Assembly (NCBI RefSeq): GCF_000934725.1
Contig: NZ_JYNS01000003.1
Span: forward strand, 124,001-188,000
Length of the DNA stretch: 64,000 nucleotides
DNA from: Methyloterricola oryzae
GTDB lineage: Bacteria > Pseudomonadota > Gammaproteobacteria > Methylococcales > Methylococcaceae
Direction: 5' to 3'
The translations under genes were made by a program, and so were the position numbers. The notes under the pieces are model-generated. The model had not been told where the DNA came from. It saw nothing but the letters and a program-made list of their open reading frames with translations, and did no database searches. Shown piece after piece: positions 54,256-62,248 of the stretch (positions are counted from its first letter, which is position 1; each line of letters opens with the position of its first letter).

Positions 54256-56232
54256 CTACTTCACCGTGACGTCGATGCGGGTGCTGTTGTTAGACGTATT
54301 GGGATCGTTCACCAGCGTACTGAATATGGTGGCCGTGGTGTCCACTGCCGGCGCGCCCAGGCGGGTCGCTTTCGCCTTCAGCTTGAAGGTCTTTGAGGCC
54401 TTTTTCTTCAGGGTTCCCAACTGGCAGGTGACCAGTTGATCGTCCCCCAGGCTGCAGAAACGCGGCAACCGGCTGAAGCGCACATTGTCGGGGAAACGCC
54501 CGCTCACCACAGTCTGGGGGGAAGATACCTTGGACCGGTTCTTGATGGTCAGGGAGAAGGTCCGCGTGCTGTTCAGCTTCACCTTGCGCGGCCCGTTGAA
54601 CTTGATGGAAAGATCGACCGTAGGCAAGTTGCCGGGGGCACCGGCCGTGCCAGCAATCGTGGTGGCAGGGGCCGCTGAATTATTGGAGGGATTCGGATCG
54701 GCCTCGCTGGCGCTCACCTGCGCTGAAGCATTGATGCCGCCGAAAGTCGGCGGCGCCACGGTGACGATGCTCGCGCCGACGTTCTGGCCGCTGGCCAGGT
54801 TGCCGATAGTACAATCCACGCGGCCCACTGACGGCGTGCAGCCCGCCGAAGCGGATACGAAGGTGACGCCCGCCGGCAGCGTCAGCGAGAACTGCACATT
54901 GGATGCGCTGCCGGGCCCATAATTGCTCACCAGTGCGGTGTAGGTCAGGCTGCCGCCGGGGCTGACGGGATCCGGGGCATCGCTGACGCTGACCGCCAGA
55001 TCAGCCCCCACGGCAACGGCCCGCGTGTGGTCATAGACGAACAAGCCGTTGGCATTGGCCAGCAGCAGATTGGCGCCGCTGACCGCCATGGAGTTCATGC
55101 CGGCCAGGTCCTTGTCGATGCTGGTCTTGTCCAGCACAAGACTGGCCGGGTTGCTGGCATCGATCACCAGTAGCTGCGGCTTATCGCCGATGCCGCCCAG
55201 CGAGGAGAAGGCATAGCGCCCCCCGCCCAGGCTCAGCATATTGCTCCAGAAGGTTCGGGAGGGGTACGGCAAGACCTGGCTCGCGAGGATCGAAGGATTG
55301 CGCGGGTCGCTGAGATCCAGCACCGTTGCGACCAGCCCACCCTGTAACAACCGCTCGCCCTCCGCGAAGGGATTGAACCAGCCACCCTGGCTACCAATCA
55401 CCAGCGCCCGGTTGCCGTCCACGGCCACCCCGATGGCGTGGCGCGTGCCCGGAATCGCGAGGCTGCGAACCTCCTGCAATTGGGCCGGATTGGAAATATC
55501 CACCACCCGCACCAAACCGCTGCCGATTTCCGTTTGGGTACCGGTCACCGAGGTGGAAGCCAGCAGCAGGGTATCGGCGGAAGCCAGCGCCATGCGCCAG
55601 ACATGGGAATTGCCGCCATTCAGCCGGCAGTCTCCCCTCAGCGTGCCGGACAGCAGGTCACCCTGCTGATTGAACAGCACGTCACCCAACGCCGGACTGG
55701 CCCGCGTTGGATTGGCAGGATTGTTGAGGTTGAGGGGAATGGACAACAAATCGCCGCCCTGCTGGAAGATCGTCCGCACCGGCAGATCGAAGCAAAGTTG
55801 GAACTGGCTGGCGAAAGCATGGGTCGGCGTCGCAATCAACTGCGCCTGCAGGCTGTATTGCACCAACGGGCTGATGCCCAGGCTGAGGGGGTTGCGGCCA
55901 TCACCGGACAGCGAAAATACGTGAAGCTGGAAAGGCGAATTGCCGTTGGCTTGGCTGGTGGTGGCCAGCAGCAGGCTCCCGTTGATGGCGCAATCGGCAT
56001 AGGCCGTGCCCGCGCCAACGGTGCTGACTAAAGTCGGGGCCGCGGGATTGGCGATATCCAGAACACTGATTCCGCCACCGCCGCACACGTAGGCCAGGCT
56101 GCCCTTGACCGCCACGCTGCGGGCGTCGGGCGCCGGGTATTGACCCAGGAAGGCACGGGCGGCCTGGGCTTCGGAAACCATCAGATACGCCGCCGCCAGC
56201 AGCACCCAGATCCCATACGAGAAGCTTCTCAT
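54256..56232 (-). CDS. Secreted LVIVD-like propeller with DUF11 domains
   Basis: 658 residues from ATG 56232 (GGGGG 5 nt upstream; ATG 56244 is an alternative). A signal peptide ends at SEAQAA. Residues 20-390 contain propeller-type repeats with ISVLDIANPAAPTLVSTVG, VRVVDISNPAQLQEVRS and VLDLSDPRNPSI, as in LVIVD proteins. Two DUF11-like domains follow (DLAVSVSDAPDPVSPGGSLT; DLSIKFNGPRKVKLNSTRTF). It is probably at the cell surface. It lies 163 bp downstream of the di-heme peroxidase gene on the same strand. Confidence 0.82.
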   Translation of the reverse strand: MRSFSYGIWVLLAAAYLMVSEAQAARAFLGQYPAPDARSVAVKGSLAYVCGGGGISVLDIANPAAPTLVSTVGAGTAYADCAINGSLLLATTSQANGNSPFQLHVFSLSGDGRNPLSLGISPLVQYSLQAQLIATPTHAFASQFQLCFDLPVRTIFQQGGDLLSIPLNLNNPANPTRASPALGDVLFNQQGDLLSGTLRGDCRLNGGNSHVWRMALASADTLLLASTSVTGTQTEIGSGLVRVVDISNPAQLQEVRSLAIPGTRHAIGVAVDGNRALVIGSQGGWFNPFAEGERLLQGGLVATVLDLSDPRNPSILASQVLPYPSRTFWSNMLSLGGGRYAFSSLGGIGDKPQLLVIDASNPASLVLDKTSIDKDLAGMNSMAVSGANLLLANANGLFVYDHTRAVAVGADLAVSVSDAPDPVSPGGSLTYTALVSNYGPGSASNVQFSLTLPAGVTFVSASAGCTPSVGRVDCTIGNLASGQNVGASIVTVAPPTFGGINASAQVSASEADPNPSNNSAAPATTIAGTAGAPGNLPTVDLSIKFNGPRKVKLNSTRTFSLTIKNRSKVSSPQTVVSGRFPDNVRFSRLPRFCSLGDDQLVTCQLGTLKKKASKTFKLKAKATRLGAPAVDTTATIFSTLVNDPNTSNNSTRIDVTVK

Positions 56233-56395
56233 AACAACCCCCATCAGAGCCGCCAATCGGAAACGCCGAGGCCGCCGTGACACGAATGTCGCAGCGACCT
56301 GGACGCGGACAAAGCACAGGACATCGGAATCCTGCTTATATCATGAACATGGGCGCACAGCAGCCTGCGCCCACCTAAAGCCGCAAACTATCCGA

Positions 56396-58426
56396 TCAAG
56401 GCGCCAGACCCTGATCGAAGGGCTGCAGTGGTAAATCCCTTCCCCTCTTGCCCACCGCCGGGATCTCCAGCCACTCATCCTGCGCCAGCGTGGTCGCGCC
56501 GCGGGCCGTCACCGATGTTTCGTCGCCCACATGGCCGGTCGGAGTCCTCAGCTGCGGATGATCGAAGGGCGCCCGCTCATAGCTCACGCGCGGATCGGTG
56601 AGGGTCTTGAGGAAAGCGACCAGCCCCGCCTTTTCCCGATCGGTGAGCCCCAGGGGCTCGATATCCGGGTCCTTCTCAGCGTTGCTGAAATTCCCTCCGC
56701 GGTTGTAGAACTCGACCACCTGCTCCAGGGTCGCCATGCTGCCGTTGTGCATGTAGGGCCCCGTCAGGGTCACGTTGCGCAAGGAAGGCGTCTTGAAAGC
56801 ACCCTTGACCGCGATACGGTCGGACGGCGCGGGCTTCGCGGTGCAGTCCAGCGGATCCACCGGCAATTCGAAGGTGCAGGGATCAATTTCAAAAGGATCC
56901 TTGCTGTCCAGGCCAGCCAAGCGCTTCAGGTATTGCTCGCTGAAGGACAGCGGGTTGCCGAAGGGGTCCGTTCCACCTACCGCGATATCCTGACCGGTCG
57001 GCGTCACGCCGATGTTGTAAAAGCCATTGTCATACAGGGCGATGTCTCCATCCCCCATGGTCATGCGCTCCACCAGACCGTTCTCCTCGGTCTCGGCCCG
57101 CAGCGTGGAACCGGCGCCGGTGAAATCGGGCCCTTTGTGACAGTTGATGCAGTGCCCGCCATTGACCTCCCCGGACCCGGCTGCGCGGCCTTGTCCGATG
57201 AACACTTTGAGGCCGAGTTTCTGAAGGGCCGTCAGATTGACGGGAAAGCCATCGGCATCCCGCTCGCCCCGGTCGTACGGCGCGTTGTCGGAAATCAGGG
57301 TGGACTCATAGGCCTGAATGGCCAGGCCCCAGAACATGGAGAAATTGGCCTCCATCTGGGTGAAGAGCCGGCTGCTGTTTCTGACCGGGTACCGGCCGCG
57401 CGCCGCCCAATAAGACCGGTTAAACGCCTGCTGGATCAAATCGGCGTAGCTGCCAGTCAGCCCTTTGGCGGTCGCGCCGCGGTACGGAGCCAGCACGCTG
57501 TCTTGCGCGTGCACTTTCTGCAGGGCCAAGGGTTGCCGGGTCAGCAGCTTGCGCCCCAGGTCGGCGAAGCTGCGGTCGCTGCAGGACATTTCGAAATCGC
57601 TGAGGGGCGGGCCGACTGATTGCGAGGCCAGGGCGGAGTTGATCAGGGCCAGCTTGGCGCCGGTATCGACCCTGCCATCGGGCAGCAGTCGGATCACGTT
57701 GGCTGACACATCGCGCAAGCCGAAGGGATTGTTGCCATTGAAAACGTTGTTGGCGCGACCGTCCCAGAAACTGCGGTATTGGAAGACCGCATTGATCATG
57801 GTCGGCGTATTGCGTGGTTCCACCTTGCGGGTGCCGAGTCCGCCCACATTGAAAATGGGATGATCGCCGCGACGATCACACACGTCCAGGCCGCGCCGCT
57901 TACGCGAACTGGTCACAAAGTCACCGGCGAAGGTTCCCGGGGATGACACGACGTCATCCGTGGTGAACTTGACGCCCGAGTCGCGGTCCGCCGGGTCGTT
58001 GAACTGGTGAAACGGAAAATCGCCCAGACGAAGGGTGTAATTGGGCCCGCTCGTAGTGCCTCCGGAGGCGACCGGCTCGAAGGTGCTGCCGGTGGCTGCA
58101 GCCGCATTGAGAATTCCGGGAGAAATTACGTTCTTGACCCGGTTGTCGGCGCCGGCCTGGAAATGGCAACTGGCGCATGCCAGCCCGTCGCTGCCGGTCT
58201 GCATGTCCCAGAACAGGGCCTTACCCAGGGCCACCGCCGCTTCGCGATTGACGATGATGGGATCATTCCCGTCGTAAAGCCCTGGGACTGGTGGGATGGC
58301 CAGGGTACCCAGCGGCGGCGGTGGCGAGGCATCGAGCACCGGTGGTGCAGCCATCGGCTCCGTGGAAATAAGGCCCAGCGCTACCGCTAGGGCCACGAAA
58401 AAGGCTGGCTTGGTCAGATGTTGCAT
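56396..58426 (-). CDS. Large di-heme cytochrome c peroxidase (MauG/CCP family)
   Basis: 676 residues, about twice the usual CCP length. GGAG lies 5 nt before ATG 58426, and a signal peptide ends near EPMAAP. Two heme c sites are present, CASCH (84-88) and CINCH (426-430), with WDGRANN between them and PYMHNGSMATLEQVVEFYNRGG near 557-578 as in the family. Insertions separate the hemes, and extra Cys (DVCDRRGD, DPCTFELP) may form disulfides. The size recalls the surface-associated cytochrome c peroxidase of methanotrophs, but that is resemblance only. Confidence 0.88.
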   Translation of the reverse strand: MQHLTKPAFFVALAVALGLISTEPMAAPPVLDASPPPPLGTLAIPPVPGLYDGNDPIIVNREAAVALGKALFWDMQTGSDGLACASCHFQAGADNRVKNVISPGILNAAAATGSTFEPVASGGTTSGPNYTLRLGDFPFHQFNDPADRDSGVKFTTDDVVSSPGTFAGDFVTSSRKRRGLDVCDRRGDHPIFNVGGLGTRKVEPRNTPTMINAVFQYRSFWDGRANNVFNGNNPFGLRDVSANVIRLLPDGRVDTGAKLALINSALASQSVGPPLSDFEMSCSDRSFADLGRKLLTRQPLALQKVHAQDSVLAPYRGATAKGLTGSYADLIQQAFNRSYWAARGRYPVRNSSRLFTQMEANFSMFWGLAIQAYESTLISDNAPYDRGERDADGFPVNLTALQKLGLKVFIGQGRAAGSGEVNGGHCINCHKGPDFTGAGSTLRAETEENGLVERMTMGDGDIALYDNGFYNIGVTPTGQDIAVGGTDPFGNPLSFSEQYLKRLAGLDSKDPFEIDPCTFELPVDPLDCTAKPAPSDRIAVKGAFKTPSLRNVTLTGPYMHNGSMATLEQVVEFYNRGGNFSNAEKDPDIEPLGLTDREKAGLVAFLKTLTDPRVSYERAPFDHPQLRTPTGHVGDETSVTARGATTLAQDEWLEIPAVGKRGRDLPLQPFDQGLAP

Positions 58427-58907
58427 ACGGACTCCGAAGTTCGCGTTGACGTAGAAGAACGCCACGCTCAGCGGGAATCGGTTGCAGTTCGAACCTTCCC
58501 CAGGCTTCTTCCCGTTCCCGCCTCCCCGACAGCAGGAGACCAAGATTGCAAGTAGCGCGGCTTACACGGAGTCAACAGCGCAAGTTGGATGCCAGCGGAA
58601 GCAAATCATTAGATTACAATTAGTTGCATGCGATTCTGGATATCCACGAAAGAATTGTGTAAACCCCCGAAAATAAGCACACCCCTTATCAAAATCCTTC
58701 GCCATGCCTGCTCTTTACCCAGAAGGGCCTGGAACCGTGGGACTTCCAGGAGACTGCCGGCCAGAATGGGATGCCTTGTCGCGTCAAAAGCCCAGATCCA
58801 ACCCGTATCATCCGCGTGACAGCCACAGAGGAGCATATCCGCAGGATTCTGGGGGATGGGCCAATTTTCAGCGGAAACTGAAAGCCTCCGAACCTGATTT
58901 CGCACTA
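58427..58907. other. Interval upstream of the peroxidase gene, no supported gene
   Basis: About 480 bp. It should contain the peroxidase promoter near its left end. A minus-strand open frame crosses it and the repeat, but it has no start signal. Nothing else was seen. Confidence 0.45.
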
Positions 58908-59049
58908 TTAACCCGGCCCTTAGTGGCTGGGTTAATGCGGGGCACGGATGCCCCGGCGCGGGCAGAGGCCGCGTCAGCCAAGGTCGGGCTCGTACCGACC
59001 TTGGCGTCGGCCCAAAATACCAGGAGGGTATTTTGGGCCTGATCAATAA
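58908..59049 (-). repeat. Structured interspersed repeat, copy B (inverted relative to copy A)
   Basis: 142 bp. On the minus strand it begins TTATTGATCAGG and ends GGGTTAA, as copy A does. The first hairpin is perfect here (GGCCCAAAATACC/GGTATTTTGGGCC, 13 bp), whereas in copy A it is interrupted. The third hairpin is perfect in A and imperfect in B. Hairpins 2 and 4 are intact in both. Confidence 0.88.
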
Positions 59050-59097
59050 GACCCTCCGCGTAGCCGGGTTTACGGTTCACAGGCTCACGTGGCGGAC

Positions 59098-59775
59098 TCA
59101 GCCGGGCGGCGCGCTTCGCGCTTGCTCCGCTTCCTTTTGCAAGTCGTCAAAAGTCTGTCCTGGCTGGGTGAAATAAACCTTGACCTGCCCGTCCGAGTCC
59201 TCGAGCGTGAAACCCGAACCCGCAAATGAAAACCCACCGACCACCTCGGCCACGTTGACCGCCTTTCCATCCTCCGGCGCCAAGGTGGCCCGGCAGAAGC
59301 GCTCCGAGCATTGGACCTCGGTCAGATTGACATCCGGTATCCGTGACAGATTTTCTTGCGCCTTTTCCGTTACCGATCGGGTCGCGTCAGGGCTGTAAGA
59401 GCCAAGATTCAGGGATTCGTCCATCCATTGCCCGAATTCGGTCTCGGACAACGCCTTGCGCTCCTCCTTGGCGTTCTTGTCTGTCGCCTTCCGATGCTCG
59501 GACACGCGCTGTGGCGCATAAGCCCCTCTCTCGGCTTCCATTTTCTGCAAGCGCGCTTCAAGCAATGCGATTTTTTCAAGCAGTTGCTCGTTTTGGTGCC
59601 TCTCCGTTCCATCGGGAGGGGCCAGGCTTGGCGCCATGGCACCATTCACCACGCGCACAGAACCATTTGAGAAGGCCTCCTCGGGCGAACTCCAATTCCA
59701 TGGGAATTCTGCCGTTGCGGCGGCAGCAAGAATCAAGCAAACCGTAACTAAGACCAAGAGAGAGGGGGTACGCAT
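59098..59775 (-). CDS. Secreted coiled-coil protein of unknown function
   Basis: 225 residues; GGAG precedes the ATG. A signal peptide ends near AAATAEF. Residues 60-85 are a coiled coil (NEQLLEKIALLEARLQKMEA). A C-terminal domain from about 145 contains two Cys in VQCSERFCRATLA, likely a disulfide, and a strand-rich region GFSFAGSGFTLEDSDGQVKV. I do not recognise the family. It lies 48 bp from repeat copy B. Confidence 0.65.
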   Translation of the reverse strand: MRTPSLLVLVTVCLILAAAATAEFPWNWSSPEEAFSNGSVRVVNGAMAPSLAPPDGTERHQNEQLLEKIALLEARLQKMEAERGAYAPQRVSEHRKATDKNAKEERKALSETEFGQWMDESLNLGSYSPDATRSVTEKAQENLSRIPDVNLTEVQCSERFCRATLAPEDGKAVNVAEVVGGFSFAGSGFTLEDSDGQVKVYFTQPGQTFDDLQKEAEQARSAPPG

Positions 59776-59930
59776 GGCAATGTCTCCAAGCGGTGCGACG
59801 GATCAATGCGTCCGCTCGCTAACGAGATGGCAAATGTCAGATCTGTTACCCGTGTGCATCGCGATTGAGCAGGCATGGAAGCTGACATGCCCGCTCAATT
59901 ACCGAGAACTTCTAGGAAATTGACGTCAGC

Positions 59931-60251
59931 TCAGTTGTTGTAACAGATGGCGCTGCACTCAACGTCGGCATCGCTGCTCGCACCCAAAACGGCCTCCAGC
60001 GTCCACACAACGCCACCTTTCGTGACGCGACAGGTGGCCTTTTCCGAGGCGGTGTCGGTGTCTACCACTGCGGTTCTACTCAAATAGCAGAACGTGCTTG
60101 CACTCGGTGACATGTTCACAAACGTGGAGCCAACCGTGTTGTAACGGGTTGCAAACCAGTTCGAATGAGGCGAGACGGCGGCCGCGGGTAAGGCAATCAA
60201 GCTCAGGGCCAGCGCAAGCGCAGAAGAAGCAAAGGCGGTCTTTACTTTCAT
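59931..60251 (-). CDS. Small secreted cysteine-containing protein, unknown
   Basis: 106 residues; GGAGAG lies 6 nt before ATG 60251. A clear signal peptide ends at LPAAA. The mature 80 residues have four Cys (FCYLSR, ATCRVTK, VECSAICYNN), suggesting two disulfides. No family recognised. It lies 155 bp upstream of the coiled-coil secreted protein gene, so the two may be co-transcribed. Confidence 0.6.
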   Translation of the reverse strand: MKVKTAFASSALALALSLIALPAAAVSPHSNWFATRYNTVGSTFVNMSPSASTFCYLSRTAVVDTDTASEKATCRVTKGGVVWTLEAVLGASSDADVECSAICYNN

Positions 60252-60536
60252 GGGATTCTCTCCATTGAGACTGTTCGACAGATTCACGTTGATCGCTAAA
60301 GACCGAATCCGGAATCCCTCCAAACGAAACTAACGGGATCTTGCGGGCTTCGGTGGACATTAAGTTATGATCTTCGTAAAACTATCCCTGTTAAGCATTA
60401 CCCTTTTGGAAGTGAATTCTTTCTCCAGGTCTTGGGTAATGGACGACGTGGGACCACCGCGCCTTAGGTCAACTGCGCGCCGATTCGATTGTTCGACTGC
60501 GATGGGTGGGACACGCCAGTACGGATGAAAAGGCTC

Positions 60537-61511
60537 TCAGGGCTTTCGCGCCAAGAAGACCGCACGGCACGGGGCGGGCAGGCCCTCGCGGGTTCTGCCC
60601 GGGTCGTTGGGGTCAAGAAAGTCGGGAAGGGACTGAAACCGCATCCAGTCGGTTGAGCGCTGCTCCAGACCTGTCGTCTTGCTCACATCCACCAGCCGTG
60701 CCTGCACGAAGCCGCAGCGCTTGAGCCAGCCGGCCAAGGCTTGGCAGGTGGGAATGAACCAGACATTGCGCATCTGCGCATAGCGGCCCTCGGGTACCAA
60801 AACGCGCTCGCCTTCCCCTTCCAGCACCAGGGTCTCCAGCACCAACTCCCCTCCCGGCCGCAGCAAACCCTTGAGTTCCAGGAGGTGATCCATGGGGGAA
60901 CGCCGGTGGTAGAGAACGCCCATGGAAAATACGCTGTCGAAAGCGGCCACATCTGTAGGCACATCCTCGATGCCCAAGGGCAGCACATGCACCGGCCAGT
61001 CACCGGCAAAATGCCTGATGGCGTGAAACTGCATGACGCTGAGCAGGGTCGGATCGATGCCGATGACACGCCTGGCGCCCGCCCCCAGCATGCGCCAGGC
61101 GTGATAACCGTTGCCGCAGCCCACATCGAGCACGACCCTACCCTGCAAGGGCTGCAGGTGCGGGGCGATCCGCCGCCACTTCAGGTCCGAGCGCCACTCG
61201 GTGTCGATATGTATGCCATGGATGCGATAGGGGCCCTTGCGCCATGGATGCAGTTCCCGCAGCAAGGCTTCTATTGCGATGCGCAGGTCAGGATCGCAGG
61301 ATTCGGAACATCCAACCTCAACGGCATCCGCTGTAAAATCCACGCGATTAGCGGGCAGCGAGGGCAACCGCTCCAGGATACCCAGCCAGCGTGTCAGATC
61401 GCCATGGGCGGACGGGGACAGGGCCGTCTCACACTTTACGGACAGCGGTTGCAACCACTCCTTGAGACGAGTCGGAGGGCTTGCAGCGAATAAACTACAA
61501 TATTCCAGCAT
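60537..61511 (-). CDS. cmoB: tRNA U34 carboxymethyltransferase
   Basis: 324 residues, the family's length. CmoB uses carboxy-S-adenosylmethionine to finish 5-oxyacetyluridine at the tRNA wobble position. RKGPYRIHGIHIDTEWRSD, VLDVGCGNGYHAWRMLGAGA and SMGVLYHRRSPMDHL are diagnostic. ATG 61511 was preferred over the GTG at 61535 by comparison with family length. cmoA is not in the window. Confidence 0.95.
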   Translation of the reverse strand: MLEYCSLFAASPPTRLKEWLQPLSVKCETALSPSAHGDLTRWLGILERLPSLPANRVDFTADAVEVGCSESCDPDLRIAIEALLRELHPWRKGPYRIHGIHIDTEWRSDLKWRRIAPHLQPLQGRVVLDVGCGNGYHAWRMLGAGARRVIGIDPTLLSVMQFHAIRHFAGDWPVHVLPLGIEDVPTDVAAFDSVFSMGVLYHRRSPMDHLLELKGLLRPGGELVLETLVLEGEGERVLVPEGRYAQMRNVWFIPTCQALAGWLKRCGFVQARLVDVSKTTGLEQRSTDWMRFQSLPDFLDPNDPGRTREGLPAPCRAVFLARKP

Positions 61512-61637
61512 TTTTCCATTATAAAGGGAGGGCACCTCTGAGAGTCGCCCTGCGTGGGCTCCTCAGGGAGAGCCCGGCCGTCGGCTGGCCGAGTGCCGCC
61601 ACCACCCGCCCCACACGTAGCCTAGGAGAGAACCATC

Positions 61638-62054
61638 ATGCGCACAAACCACCTGCCCCCAAGCCTTAGGATTGCTCTGGCCGCGGCCCTGGCGATTTCG
61701 GCTAACGCCTGCTCTACCATCGAAGTCTACCGGGCGGAGGACACCGAGGAACTTCTGGCTTCCGCCGGATTCAGCATGAAGCCGGCCGATACGCCGGAGA
61801 AGCTTGAACACGTCAAAGTGATGCCGCAGCATGTGCTGACGCCCCAGCAAAAGGATGGAAAGACCGTCTACATCTTTGCCGATGCCAGCGCCTGCCGCTG
61901 CGTCTACACCGGCACCGAAGAGCAATATAAGCGCTTCCAGGACATGGTTCGCCAAAAGCACATGGACATGGACCAGTTCAGTTCTGGCGCCATGAATGAC
62001 CCCACATCGGGTGAGTGGGGCGCTCAAGGCACGGGTCCCTGGTGGCTCTATTGA
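61638..62054 (+). CDS. Small lipoprotein of unknown function
   Basis: 138 residues; AGGAG precedes the ATG. The signal peptide ends in a lipobox-like SANACST, giving a lipidated Cys25. The mature part contains VMPQHVLTPQQKDGKTVYIFADASACRCVYTGTEE in outline, with a Cys-Arg-Cys pair, and a C-terminal tail GPWWLY. Members of this group occur in Gram-negative bacteria without known function. Confidence 0.72.
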   Translation: MRTNHLPPSLRIALAAALAISANACSTIEVYRAEDTEELLASAGFSMKPADTPEKLEHVKVMPQHVLTPQQKDGKTVYIFADASACRCVYTGTEEQYKRFQDMVRQKHMDMDQFSSGAMNDPTSGEWGAQGTGPWWLY

Positions 62055-62248
62055 GCCTTCCTGGCCATAGGCTGCCTCGGTCAGCCACCCGCCATGCCGG
62101 GCGATTTGTTTCGGATGACCGGGGATTGCCTTCGTGCCGAACGCCCGGACGCTAGCCTGATTGACATGCGCGCCACACCGGTTTCTGCAACACGAGCCGC
62201 CTTGAGCATTCCATTCGCGCCCAACCCGCGTAAAGTGGCACTTCCGCC

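Noticed and set aside
58609-59046. 145-codon minus-strand open frame between the peroxidase gene and repeat B
   Set aside because: It begins inside the repeat, has no start signal, and its non-repeat part resembles no family I know.
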